Shown here piece by piece: positions 31,576-43,908 of a stretch of 64,000 nt of DNA. The translations under genes and the position numbers were made by a program. Origin of the DNA: Dryococelus australis (Eukaryota; Arthropoda; Insecta; Phasmatodea; Phasmatidae); contig CM056994.1 in the NCBI GenBank assembly GCA_029891345.1, positions 136,840,457-136,904,456 on the forward strand, written 5' to 3'. How positions within the stretch are numbered: position 1 is the first letter of the stretch; each line of letters opens with the position of its first letter. The notes under the pieces were generated by a model that saw only the letters and a list, made by a program, of their open reading frames with translations, was not told the DNA's origin and ran no database searches.

Positions 31576-34500
31576 CTCCAGAACTGGGCTGGTTCACTAT
31601 TGAACACAAAATATTTTCTAATTGTGCGGTAAATAGCGGTTCGTTTCTCCCAACGTTCTCTGTGTGTCGTGGAAGCAATCCTCTCGGTTGCTTCTAAAGT
31701 GCTATGAGCCTACGACTGCTGAAGGCCAGTGCGGCGATAGAACCAAGGGTGCCATCTGTCGCGGGGCTGGGGAATTAGGGAGCCGTGGAAGCAACGAGGC
31801 TACCTATGTACGACACGATGTTAGCCGAGTGGCGACCAAACTTCTACGAACAGTCAAAATATCAACCGTTTTAGTCTGGTTTATACATCAACCAACTATG
31901 TGGTTTTCGCGCACGTGTTGGATACTTATACGTAAAATGTGTTAACTAAGGCATGTCTGGTGTATGATTCGTGAATTCGTATTGTGATTTTGTTCCTTCT
32001 TAATCTGAAACGTAGCTTCTCAGCTTTTCTTTTACTGAAAATACCTGTGATACAACTGAACGTGTAAGTGGTTATTTACGGGAATATGCGTGACTGCAAC
32101 ATTTAACTACCAGCTGTTATTCGTTAAGAAGTTAAGAAAATGCCTCGGTTTATTTTAATTGGGACATATTTATGGTAAGTGCAGAATATGCTTGTGTGTT
32201 AGTTAAATTTCAGTTTGCTACCATACCACTCTCTTGACTGCGTAAAGCGTCTCAATCACTACTCCAAAATTACGTTAGATTCTCGGGATAAAACATAAAA
32301 ACAAAATCTGAATCCTCAAACCCATGACATAGTAGAAATTGATTGTTTTGAATTTTGTTGGGACATGTACCTTCTAAAATACTCTTTGAAACAGTTCGTT
32401 TTTGGTAATTACTTCATCCGCAATGTCAAAACACAAAAAAAAAAAAATATAGCCAGGACTAGGCGGGGAGTTTTTTAATTGATGGATCATTAAATAAATT
32501 GTACTCTAATTATAATATTACGTAAGATATAAAGTATCCACATCTATGAGCGGACTTTTTTTTTTAAATTTAGAATAATACTAATAGTCTAATACTTTTG
32601 ACTTATTTTTAGCAATGAAAAATTTCATTAACCTATAGTACCAATGGCCTTCTTCTGTAGCCAATGACAGGAGCGTTTCGTTTGCATGTTCATCTCTACC
32701 AGCAAGTCATGGAGTTAAATTGGCGTGGCTGTGGAAATTGACCAACATAAAGGCGTGATACGTGAAGTTATTTTTTCTTTCTATTTAATTTATAGTTTAT
32801 TCAACAAAATGAACAGTTCAGACGATGGTCTGTCAAGTTCTGCAGAAGTGAATGATTGTAAGTGCGCTGTGGAAAAAATTTTATAACACTCATTTAGTTC
32901 TTTACCGTACAAAATTTAAAAAAAGGCATAATCAGCAGTGGGAAACCAACTCCTGATCTCAACATACATATGAAAACAAAACAGTGTGTGCGACATTTTA
33001 ATGCTAGTTTTTACGAGACAGCTTGGCTTACTGGGTGCAAGAAATTTCAGAAGTTATACTGTTGACCATGTTTATTATTTTCCTCTGAAAAAAGTGTTTG
33101 GACGCAAACCAGGTTTAATTATTTGAACAATTTTCAAAAATCGGTTAAAAGGCATGAACTCAGTAAATTGCATTTAGTGTCGTGCATATCACTGAAACAG
33201 TTAGGTAAAACTAGAATTGAGTTCTGTTTGAGTAACCAGTTCAGGTTAAATACTCAGAAATACAACGAAAATGTCAAAAAGAATAGACATATTTTGGGTC
33301 TTTTAATTGATGTTACCTCTTTCTTAGCCAAGCAGGAATTAGCTTTTAGGGGACATGACGAGTCTTTACATTCTTTAAATGAAGGAAATTTTGTTTAATT
33401 TGTTTATGCTTTTGGAGAAATGGAAAGTAATTTGAAAAGCCATTTAGAAAACTCCACAGTTTTTTCTGGTCTGTTAAGTGACATACAAAATGATTTGATT
33501 CAGTCTGTTTGTGATGTAATGTTTCAAAGTATCATGATGCAAATTGAGAAAACCTTGTTTGTAGGAATAATATTGGATGAAACAACAGACGTGAGTAAAA
33601 AATTTCAGATAACCACTGTTTTGCGATATGTTAATTCAGAAGGGGCAGTTGAACATTTTCTTGGCTTTACTGATGTTTGCTGTGATCGGTCAGCTAGGGC
33701 ATTATCAGAGCAAGTGTTTCGTGTTTTAAGTGATTTCAAATGCTTCGAAAAATTAGTAGCACAAAAATTTTATGGTGCTGCAGTCATGGCAGGTGAAGTA
33801 AATGGACTTCAATCACTTATAAGAGTGAAATGCAGTGAGGCCATTTTTGTAAATTTGTTATGCGCATAGACTAAATTTGGGTTTATCAGATTCAGTCAGC
33901 CACATCAACCAGTGCCGAAGGTTTTTCATGACACTTGCAGGATTTGGAACTTTCTTCTCTAGGTCAACAAAGAGAACATATGCTTTAGATCAAGAAGTTA
34001 AGAAGCCTTTTCCTAGTGCCTCTCTCACTCTGAATTTCAACAGTAGGCTTGTTGAAACGGTCAGTGAATACAAAGCTGAAATAGAAAACATGTTGGAACT
34101 AATGATTGAAAATGCTGACAAATGGGATAGTGAAACTCTCCTAAGTGCTCGCGGGATATTATTTAGCTTATAAGATTTTGATTTCATTTTCCTATTGCAT
34201 GTTTTTCCCATCATTTTCCCGATGACAAAATGTACTTTTTTCAAGTTTTGCAAAAGAAAACGTTTGACATTAATTTTGGAATCTTGAAAATAAATGAGTT
34301 CAGGGACTATCTCCAAAAACAAAAAGATAATTGTGATTCAATCTGGCAAAAAGTTTGTGAGCATAAAAGCGTAGCAGAGGTGCACCAAAACAAAAGATTG
34401 CAAATCAGTCATATTGATGGTGATGATAGAAAGGCATCGTACAGAAGGCCGTACTTTGAAATTATTGACGTAATAATATCAAATTTAATGTCCAGATTTT

Positions 34501-34990
34501 CTGCAATCGAAAAATTCAGATTTTTAGAACTGTTGGACCATACAAGGTTCGAAACATTTAAGAATGTTTTTCCTGAAGAATGCCTTAATTGTCTGAAAGA
34601 AATTTATGACCGCCTTTTCGATTTTCCCAGGTTGCGAAGTAAATTAACGGTTGTTTACGACACTAGTCAGTTTGCTATTAAGGGCTTTGCAGAACTCCTT
34701 CATTTTCTGAAGTCAGCTGATCTCGACGCGTTTTTTCCCCAAGTCTATACACTATCTAGTCTTATTTTCGCCATTCCAGTTACGAGTGCATCAGCAGAAC
34801 GATCCGTCTCCACCTTGAAACTCATTAAAACTTATTTGCAAAACTCAAAAGGCAAAGGACGACTGTCTTCTCTGTCCATACTCATTGTCGAAAAACAACT
34901 TCTTAATAAGCTGCAAGCACAGGATAGATTTAATGATGACGTAATTGAAGTATTTGCTCAAAAAGCAGACGAATAGATCTGAAGTATAAA
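31453..34990 (+). mobile_element. hAT-like DNA transposon (ends approximate)
   Basis: The inferred left end CAGGGGCAAAGTGTCC at about 31453 resembles the CAGGGG(C/T)... termini common in hAT elements and is followed by an AT-rich leader and the transposase (32810-34976). The matching right terminus was not found, so the right limit is the end of the coding region. A poly-T tract lies at about 31547-31577. Confidence 0.5.
32810..34976 (+). pseudogene. hAT transposase, ZMYM/TTF-type (broken)
   Basis: Probable start ATG at 32810 (MNSSDDGLSSSAEV). A TTF-type zinc finger is seen around 32975-33180 (CVRHFNASFYETAWL, LYC*PCLLFSSE). Open blocks at 33123-33398, 33420-33869, 33877-34173 and 34230-34976 run in family order. 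GIILDETTDVSKK is the first catalytic Asp region of the RNase H fold (near 33570). The C-terminal dimerisation domain is well preserved in the last block, with SSLIFAIPVTSASAERSVSTL and LSSLSILIVEKQLL. Stops or frame changes separate the blocks. The normal product excises and reinserts the element with an 8-bp target duplication. Confidence 0.87.
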
Positions 34991-35449
34991 TAAATAAGTA
35001 ATCTGCAAATAACAATATGTTAATCAACGGACTCGTTCAGTAAGTAATCTTATTTAATTTTTTTGTGTTTATTTGTTTGTTTTGATATAGACCTAAGTGT
35101 ATATAGTTGACTGGGAAACAAGATATTCGAAAACATGTGTTATATAAGCATATGTGGTTTTAGTTTTAAATCAACGCACATTTTTAAACTTATGACATCG
35201 TTAACATGTAAGCCTTACATGGGTTAGGCAGTGTTGCAGATAAGATGTGAATGGTTTTAATGTTAGCCTGTTATTTGGTTTCGTGCTGTTTGTTAGCTTT
35301 CCCAAGACAAAAGTGTTTAACTCTATATTAATTTTGGTTTTAAAATTTTATTGGGACTTTATTAAGTGTTGTTTTATTAATAATTTAAATGACAATACAC
35401 CAACGTACTTGGTGTTGAATATCGGCTGCATATTATGTTCGCATGTAAA

Positions 35450-35896
35450 GACTGTTAACGATAAAGTGAGCACTCTTGAAATCAACCTTAGGAAAAAGTC
35501 ACTGCCCCTACCTCCATATATTTTAACAGGCTCCATATATTTTAACTGACATGCACGGAGTAAAGTTGGTAATGATGGATGGAAAGTAGTTCAATATCAT
35601 AACGTCGAAAAAAAGTATGAGGTAACCACTTGTGATAACGTAAATTATTAATTTAATTTTTTTTTTTAATTTTTTTAATTTTTTATTTTTTTTAAATCGG
35701 AGTGTAAAATTGACCAGATTTGTAACATATTTGCTTTTCCAATAATTCCACAGTTTCACCTGACCGACGCATGAATAAAGTGATGAGGCCCATTACAGCG
35801 TTAATTTTACATAAGGCGGAAACATACATAAAGTGTATACAAGTAGATTTCAAGCAGGGCTTTCAAAAATGCTCATTTAACAGTGAACAGCATATA
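35450..35896. mobile_element. MITE copy 2
   Basis: Same family as 24542-24965. Left GACTGTTAACGATAAAGTGAGCAC, right inverted GCTCATTTAACAGTGAACAGC. Shared body landmarks are AGTAAAGTTGGTAA, GATGGATGGAAAGTAGTTC and GACGCATGAATAAAGTGATGA. A 20-base internal duplication (CTCCATATATTTTAAC) at about 35511-35545 and an expanded A/T tract near 35650-35695 distinguish it. Confidence 0.85.
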
Positions 35897-36164
35897 GTAT
35901 ACTGACGTAAAGAGAAAATCATTAAACCGACAAGTTAAATTTGTCGATATTTAACTAATGGTCGTTACTTTCAGAATTTTCACAAAATGTACCTTTTCTG
36001 TTTTGCACAAATTGCTTACCCTTCTTAAAATCTCACGCCTCACCACTGAAGTTATGTAATCTAAAATTTTAGTTATTTTGTATAAAAGAATAATATGTAA
36101 ATTGAAAGGTTTTTGTGGGGCAATTAAAAGTCTTGGGATTCAAATAAAATCTAAAAATAGCTTT

Positions 36165-36305
36165 GTAATCCCATATTGGGAATTTATATTTTTTTGTACT
36201 TAAGGGAAAAGGGGGGAAAAAATATTTTTTGTATTTTTTTTTTTTTAATTCCCATATTGGGAATTTATATTTTTTGTACTTCACGAAAAAAGAGAAAAAT
36301 ATATT
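36165..36305. repeat. tandem duplication with a CCCATATTGGG palindrome
   Basis: Two copies of about 80 bases each contain TCCCATATTGGGAATTTATA then TTTTTGTACTT, at about 36169 and 36249. The palindrome TCCCA-TAT-TGGGA is intact in both. Confidence 0.7.
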
Positions 36306-37554
36306 TTTTTAATTAGGTTCCTTTTTGTTACTGTGCAAACCCAAACTAAACTTTATGATACCCTTTAATGACACACTAATGGTGGGTTCTCTTTTCCTTG
36401 AAAAATGAACATGTTCCTGAGGAAACAGAGATGGAGTCCTATTTACACGTGTCGGCAGAAACCGTCATAGTGTCTTCCCATGATAATTTATCCCAGTAAA
36501 TTAATATTTATTACATAATGTGCATGTACAAATAAATTATTATTTTTATTTCTGTTGAGATAAATTTCGATAAATTCAAACAATAATAAAACTACTTTGA
36601 ATAGTATAAGTCAGCAACAATACCTTATTTTGGTGTGTATAGGCCGTGTGTATGTATAGGCCACACCAGAAATTGTTGATGAAAAATTAGGGATAATTAA
36701 TATTTTTGAAGTATAGGCCACATTGAATTTTTGTATTCCTCTAAATATTGCCGGGCCTCACTGTGCTAGTGCGGAGGCGAACCGGCAAACTACTGCAAAT
36801 TAATTAGTTTACCGTTGGGTGTGTCATTGCGCCGGCATCATCACACACACACAGCTGCTGCTGGTTCTCATCTGGCCAGAGAGAGAGAGAGAGATAACAT
36901 GAGAAACAAGAGAGAAGGTGAAGCGGGCATTCAAAAAATACCAGTAGCCACCCAGCCTTCGTAGTGCTTCCCCTCCTTCGCATTTCTCCTCCAACCACCA
37001 CCACGTAGCTGTGTGGAGCAACGGCGAGTGTGAAAAGGGGAGTGCAACGTCGCGATTGGGGGGGGAGATGAAGAGTGTGACAAAGAACCCCATTGTGGAA
37101 GAAGGCGTGGGGAAGTGGAAAGGATGGATGCCGAGCGAAAGGGTAATATAATTTTAATGGAGCAAGCTGGGCTGGCGCTGGATGGCCCACAAGCGTTTAA
37201 ACAAGAGTGATAAGCTATTAATTTGTTACTGTTTTTTACTTCCTTAGAAACTAAGTTAAAACATTACAGTGTACTGCATTTTGACAAATTTCTGAACATG
37301 GTTGGGGGGGAGGGGGGAGATTTTTTAATGGCAATATCTCGTAAATAAGCTGCAGCCCACTTTTTGTAGTTTTTTTTTTTTGTAAAGTGCTCCGTATAGA
37401 TGCCTGAAGATGGTATATGTGGATGTTAGAGCAACTGTGTAGATAAGTATTTATGTGTACATAATTCTATGACATAAATTATTTACTCCTATGTGGATGT
37501 TTAAGAAACATGAGGGAGTTTTTGATGTCCTATGATTAATGCTTTTTTTTTTTT

Positions 37555-37596
<42 letters not shown>

Positions 37597-38519
37597 CAGC
37601 ACCTTATTTACTGTGAACTCTGAGAAACTGGGAGAGTGGCTGACTCGAGCATTTTGGAGACATTAGAAGCAATAAAGTGAACTCAACATTTATAACGTGG
37701 ACGTAAGGTACAGTGCATTTTGTGTTGTATTTTCAATTTTATTTGTAGGTTGATGCAATATTTTATGGCTAATATGATTATCTACTTCAAATTTGTTTCT
37801 AAAATTATAGAGTTTTGGTGTTTTCTTATGTAAAATATTTTATGTTAATCACTCAAAGAGGAAACAAATCTTATACGACGCTTCATTTCAGATATAAAAA
37901 AAACATACTGTGTATAGGGATAAGTCACCTATTTCTGTAAATTTTTGTATAAATCTGTCACATTTAATTTTTATTCTGTTATTGATACTGAATTAAATGA
38001 ATATGATTTAATTGAAGTTCTACATTGTATATATCCTAATTTTTCAAGCACATTTAATTAGGACATCATTGACAACATCCATGTAGTCATTAACCCCCAT
38101 TGTATTATTCATTCAAAGATCACATGACAAAAATATTTGCAGGTTTAAAGAACTTTTTAAGTTCCTTTCTAAGGACTTGAACTGGAACTAGTTCTATTTT
38201 TTAAATAGGAATGTGAACTGGATACTAATTCCTTCTGATGCTAGAGGAACTGGAATTAGTTCCTTTCTTTGACAAACTTTCTAAGCCATAAGTACGCAAA
38301 ATAAACTTTTTTGAGGGTTGCTTTGGATATTGTATAACCCTACTAAAGTTATCCCTCTTGGTTTCTAGAAATAAGATAGTTAGACAGGTTGGTCTGTATA
38401 CATATTTTGGGAAATTTTGGACAGATTCCAACACTCCTCCAATGTTTATATGTAAAAAACTTGTCATATTTGGCATAAAGTCCATGTTTAATTGTTTCTA
38501 GCATGAAAATGACACATTT
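36306..38519. other. no gene recognised
   Basis: Mostly AT-rich. Exceptions are a CG-richer stretch at 36760-37190, with an open minus-strand frame (36804-37190) of low-complexity, Pro/Leu/His-rich composition that may be a promoter-like or chance frame; a (TA)n tract at about 37557-37590; and nested GGAACT/AGTTCC palindromes at about 38145-38270. The minus frame 38225-38485 is not recognised. Confidence 0.4.
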
Positions 38520-38815
38520 AATAAATTAAATTAAATGTCATTTTAATAGGCAGAGATCTTCTGAAAAAGATGATATCCTAGAGGTATATACGTACTTAGC
38601 TTCCCCTTGTCACCCAAAATGTCAAAAACATTTAAAGGAGTAAGGTTTTACCAAGAATTATAAGTCCATGTCTACCGTCCCTAACACAAAAATTGCATAT
38701 ATTTTTATTTAATTAAATATTAATTTATTTTAATAGGGAAACTTCTTCTGAATAAGATTACATATATCCAAGAGGTTTATAGGCCTACTTAATCTCTTCT
38801 TGTCCATGTTCATTC
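38520..38815. repeat. imperfect tandem duplication, about 185-bp unit
   Basis: About 38520-38620 (TTTTAATAGGCAGAGATCTTCTG, CCTAGAGGTATA, CTTAGCTTCCCCTTGTC) resembles about 38705-38805 (TTTTAATAGGGAAACTTCTTCTG, CCAAGAGGTTTATAGG, CTTAATCTCTTCTTGTC). Function unknown. Confidence 0.55.
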
Positions 38816-39789
38816 GTCTTTAACACAAAAATGACAAGGTCAGCTCGTAGCCACAGCTTGGTGAGCATGATGAAGTGCGGCGTGGTCCGGTATATGGCTG
38901 ACGGTACCACTATTCATACAATTTCTGGGAGGAAATGTGCAAGTAGTACATGGGTAAATATGGAATTTAATTTTCACACGCATTTACTTATATTTTCTCA
39001 CTTTAAATACTGAAAAATTACTCTCTTTATTCTCTTGTAAATAACGAAAGCTTGGTAGTATATAAATCACATTCTGAGTCGACTTGATAAACACATCCCC
39101 ACAATGCTACCAACATCCTTTACCAAGAAAAACTGGCAACCTTTTTGAGTTCTCGCCAGTCAGCGATTAGCCATGTTCTCAGCGAGACCACTTCACTAAT
39201 CAAAATGTATTTCTTGGTTGCATAAATAAGAGCTTTATCAAAACTTTTCAAATGATTACAGAACTGAATGTGTTTAAGAACACAATACAATGAAATCTGT
39301 TAGTCCTAATATTACTAATGTAAGATTAAATATAGATATTATTAAAAATTCCATCAGAAAAAAATATATTATATCATGTTGAAAATTAAATTTATCATTT
39401 TGAACTTCACCATTGTATTTTATTTATAATCCAATTATGACTTCAAATTCTACAGAAATACTTTGATAATACCTTTTCTAGTAAAATCAATTTCAACTCG
39501 TCTAATTCAACAAAAATGTCATAATAATCAAAAATGTTTATTAAACCAATATTTGTAATCAAAGAAATCCAGGTTCTAATTTACACAATTTCTTAAAAAG
39601 TTGTATTAATGTTGTTAAGTTTATTCAAAATGTATGTTTAATTAATTTAGTATAAAAAATTGAGAAAAATATTTTTTATTCTAATGAATAATTTATAACT
39701 ATAGCTAAACCTATATATAAAACTATCGTGACATTTTGATTCATTAATGTTTTTATTTAATAATGTAAAAATTTTTATTCCTTCTGTAA
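38816..39789. other. no gene seen
   Basis: AT-rich, without a supported frame or repeat. Confidence 0.45.
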
Positions 39790-39910
39790 TCTTTTCTTAT
39801 GAAAGAAACCAGCATTGAAATCTAAATTCCAATTTTCTTTAGGAAAAATTTAATTCCTTCCATTTACATCAGAAATATTTCTCACATCACAATGATCAAA
39901 CGTAAAAGTT
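39790..39910 (-). pseudogene. capsid-like fragment related to 59907-60173
   Basis: The minus strand reads FDHCDVRNISDVNGRN, a stop, then IFPKENWNLDF. The plus-strand frame at 59907 has FDSCFVKNVSIKNGRN and VFPKENWNLDI at the same spacing. Both fit an arthropod repeat-protein family that I associate, from memory, with Maverick/Polinton- or adintovirus-like elements, where it appears to be a capsid component. Beyond this block the frame is lost. Confidence 0.5.
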
Positions 39911-40269
39911 TGAACATACAGCTCAGCATGACCTTTTTTATAAATTTGAAAATTAAGTATTACATGATGGCATATTGAAGCATCAATTATTTTATTGATT
40001 TTTTTGTATCAAAATTAAATGTTCTTGTATCTTGAAAAACAGCTTTCTCTAAAAATTTCCCATCATTAAAGCTAATATGTCTTATTGAACTCTTATAAAT
40101 TTTTTCTATTTAGAATTAGCTGTATCTCCATATTCAACAGTTGGCCACATAATCTCAAACCTTTAAATAACAATTTTTTTCTGGATCAGCATAACTTTTA
40201 TCAACTGTTCCATCAAATTTTTAGTTTCACATACATATAAACAATTATTATCTGATGAAATTCAAATAG

Positions 40270-40520
40270 ATGGTATCTTATATCCACTTTTAAAATATAT
40301 TTTGTTATTGTCTCAAAGAAATCCAAATAGGTATCTCAATGGACAAATGATATAATTTTATCTATCTGAATGAATATATATTTTACTGGATATTTATTAT
40401 CGGCCACAAAAATTTCCAAATAATATTTTTCTTATGGTGAGCTAACCAAAGCATGTATGATAAATGTTGCTATACCAGAACTATCAATAGCTTTAATTAT
40501 TTGTCCATGTTTTGATATTT
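40270..40520 (-). pseudogene. unrecognised minus-strand coding remnant
   Basis: On the minus strand the segment reads through IIKAIDSSGIATFIIHALVSS, a stop, then KYYLEIFVADNKYPVKYIF. The composition and continuity look protein-like. It lies in the same strand and order as the capsid-like fragment at 39790-39910 and may belong to it. I do not recognise the domain. Confidence 0.3.
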
Positions 40521-40599
40521 CTACTCGAGAAAATTGAAATGTGAAAAAATTCAAGCAAACATCAATATTTTCATCTCTGCAACACTATCTCTCTTTTAT

Positions 40600-41640
40600 A
40601 ACCAAAATTGTTCATAAACAAGTGCATCATTGGGAAAGAAAAGCAATCACCAATATTAATATCAAACTGGAATCAATCTTCATAGGAAGACATGCTGCTC
40701 CCTTTTCAGTTGCTAAATTTATTAAATGGCAAGGGCAACTCATTATTATATTTTCTATCTGCCTTTTCAAGATGGCCGCAACACCATTCTTCAAACCCAA
40801 CATTATAGATGCATTGTCTGCACTTAGGGCCAAACAATTCAACAATGGAATATCACATTACTTAAGGGTGGTACGTAAAAGATTACCAATGTTCTGACCA
40901 GTCGCATCACCCTTTAATGAAGGAACAGAAAGTATGCAATTTTGCGATTTGGTGAGAATCTTTGTTCTACACTGTGACTGCAATTGGGTACAGCTTGGCA
41001 CCACTCTTGTTACTACCATCTGTAGAAATAGAAAATGGGGAATTCTGTAAAGTTTCAATATTTTTCTTTTTTTCGTGAATGCCCAATTCGGATACATTTG
41101 CAGCTCTTTTTGTTCTTGGCTATCTGACTGTCGGAAAACATTTTCCTAAACAATGGCCTAGCATGGTCAGCACAATTGAAAGGGAGGTTATGTTCGATGA
41201 TGTAAGAAGTAAACAGACACTTCGCATGTGTAACACTTTTGCAGTCATCATCTTTAACACAAAAATTCAACTTGCGATTTCCTTCTACACACAGTATTTT
41301 CCTTATGTTTTTTTTTTTTTGTTTACATGTGTTTCACGACATCGCCTTTACCGCCATGTGCCACAGAAAAATCACACCTATACACACAACAAAAAGCATA
41401 CGTGGCACCTTTCAGAGATTCTTTTATACCTGCATACTCAACAGAAAATGCATGTCTGTTAACCGTTTTATATTTTTTCGACATTTTGAAATTAAGCACG
41501 ACACATTTCCCTTCAGACTCATTGAAAAACAATCTGTGATGGAACTAACAAAAATGGTACTAACGTCTCACAAACAAGTCAAAAAGCATAACAACATCAA
41601 TCTATAATAAATTGTATTATGGGCGGGCGAATTACGTTAT
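40600..41640 (-). pseudogene. second hAT-like transposase (broken)
   Basis: Reading down the minus strand: a BED-like zinc finger block at 41532-41323 with YAFCCVYRCDFSVAHGGKGDVVKHM (first C pair and terminal H seen); then KCLFTSYIIEHNLPFNCADHARPLFRKMF (41270-41055); then VPSLKGDATGQNIGNLL (near 40900); then LALSADNASIMLGLKNGVAAIL and CPCHLINLATEKGAACLP (40845-40627), typical of the core of this hAT clade. The catalytic DDE residues cannot all be located, and the C-terminal dimerisation domain is missing. Distinct from the hAT at 32810. Confidence 0.72.
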
Positions 41641-43036
41641 TGTCTATTTCATGGTGGGGTAAATTTTGACAGTTCCATAAAAGTAACATGGCCACAATGT
41701 ATCCTTCCACCACAGCTGTTTTGTCACAGAAGAAAACTATGTTTGTAAACAACTGGAGTTCAAGAATGCACACTTGCATTTTTCTCGTATCTCCTGTAAC
41801 AACAGACACTGAAAGACTGACATTAGCTAACTGCCGTTCAGTAATCAATGTAGGATATTATAACTAGGTTGGCATTCCAACCTGTTTTATTTTTGTAATT
41901 GCCAAATAAAGTTTGATAGGGTCCTATTAATTTTATTTCCAGGGAAAAAGGAAACAAGGGGGCTTTAGTGTAATGTCTTTCGTGAGACAGCATTTTTTTG
42001 AAGTTCTTAGAAGTGTGTGGCATTTTGAGTTGCATATTATTTGATGGAACAGTGGAAAATTTTGCTGATATGGAAATAAAGTACAAATTATTACAGAAAG
42101 TTTTAACTTGAATGAAAAAACAAAACTAGATACATATGCCATTCATATTTGTAACGATGCAGCAATACACACATGCGCACACACACCTTGAACAAAGATA
42201 ACCTTACACTCATTGAATTTACGATATATGCAAAATAAACAAATATTATTTACTCATTACAATAGTGTTGAAAGTGCTAATTTTTTAGGCCACGTGCTTT
42301 TCAATAATTATATAAACAGTTTACAAATATATTATTTACAAAATACGCAATATTATTATTTGTAAAATTTGCAACCTCCTGAGCACATGTTTTTCTATGG
42401 AAATCCTTGCAAGTTTGCATCACTAAAATAAAGTTTGTTCATCACTAGCATTAAATAACTTATTTGCAAAATCGTTCTGTAAGATCAACACTGCGCATTT
42501 CTTGAAACCATCAAACTTAAACCATGTAAATTATTTTAGTGTCGCTCCATTGCTGATGGCTGTTCAAGAAAATGGTGGAACAAGCAGTTCTACGAAATGG
42601 TAAAGACGTGCCGTTTAGTATTAAATTTCACTGAAGAAAACCCACTACAATGGTACCTCAACCAACTATGCTTAAAGAAAGCAAATAAACAAGATAATTA
42701 ACTACAGATAAAATATTCCAACAACATCAAGAAGATACTTGTAAAAACATGAGGAAAACTGCACATGCACAACGCCGTTCAGTAGGCTGGATACTGGAAA
42801 GTGTAAACACATGGCTAGCCATTTAACCATTGGCTGAAAAGGTTCATTGTTCATAAGTGTCGACATTCTCTGTCATAATTGTTAAATATATTTTTAAAGT
42901 CAATTCACTAAGAGCCAAAAAAAAAAAAAACTTAATAATGGCTAAAAAACATAATTTAGGCTTAAATGTTGTAAGTATAATTAAAATTTTGAATGACAAC
43001 TTTTAGTTTTGAGTGCTATTTTCTTCTAAGCAATCA
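41641..43036. other. no gene recognised
   Basis: AT-rich; minus frames 41597-41848, 41838-42086 and 41933-42142 have no known domain. No repeat was found that matches elsewhere in the window. Confidence 0.4.
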
Positions 43037-43908
43037 TCAACTTAATAATTTTCATTGAATAACCAGACCTACTCCTGGATTACCAAAAATCGGCAACATG
43101 AAAATTGCTTGCAAACACTTCTGGGTGCCCAAATTCTAAAATGGGAACTATAAAACATTTAAAACTTTGCAATATAGTAACCACCAACAGATATTCTGGA
43201 ATATGAGCTCACAGAAAAGGGGGCATTCAATACAAGTCCAGTAAGCCCTTTCTTTAAAAAAAGCATTTTGAACAGTTCCTAAAAACATTTCTAAAACAAC
43301 TTAAATCATTACTAGATTGAGTGTATTAGGAATTACGTTGACAACTATTTACTGTAAAAAGGTCAAACAAGGAACGAGTCGTGGTGAAGCAGAATGTTTA
43401 TCAATCCAACCATAACTAAGTTAATCAAACAGGGAAACAGAGCACACCTACTCTATAGCCAAAATTGAATTTAGAACGTGGATCCAAATAACAAAATTTT
43501 GAAAAGCAAGCACTGCAATACTCCCAAAAGTTTGCAGCTACACTTACATTACACATTATTTAGGTCCAAATGCACACCACGACTCACCTTGAGAAGAGTC
43601 AAACTGTACATGTCGCTCTTGCCTCAATCTGGCATTATTCAGAAATATATTTGCAAAGAAATAAGCCTTTCACAAGCATGCCTCCGGCATGGAGACATGA
43701 CCTAAAGCTGATGAAATGAATGTAGAGAAGAGAGAGAAACGGGCTACACGAGCTTTTATAGCATTTAATAAACACCTGAAGAAAATCATGATGCAAGAGG
43801 GGAAGGGATATGTAGTAAGAGGGAAGGGAACCAGACAGCCGCCAAGATTGTAAATTTCAGGGAGCTTTGGCTAATATGTTCTTTAACGATGACGAGCGCT
43901 GTGAGGCG
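43037..43908. repeat. long dispersed repeat, copy A
   Basis: Aligns over about 870 bases, in direct orientation, with 55455-56462. Landmarks in both: TGGATTACCAAAA, CTTCTGGGTGCCCAAATTC, GGTCAAACAAGGAACGAGTCG, AGAGGGGAAGGGATA and GGGAG...TTCTTTAA. Copy B has roughly 115 extra bases near 55475-55580. No coding frame is shared. The pair encloses E4 and E5, so they might be LTRs of an older element or unrelated dispersed repeats. Confidence 0.75.

Noticed and set aside
36804-37190. 128-codon minus-strand frame as a possible host exon
   Set aside because: Low-complexity, Pro/Leu/His/Ser-rich, overlaps a CA/GA microsatellite and has no domain or splice context that I can defend.
43037-43908. Taking this repeat as the missing 3' LTR of E4
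   Set aside because: It does not match the E4 5' LTR at 48791-49625, and its copy B lies far outside E4.
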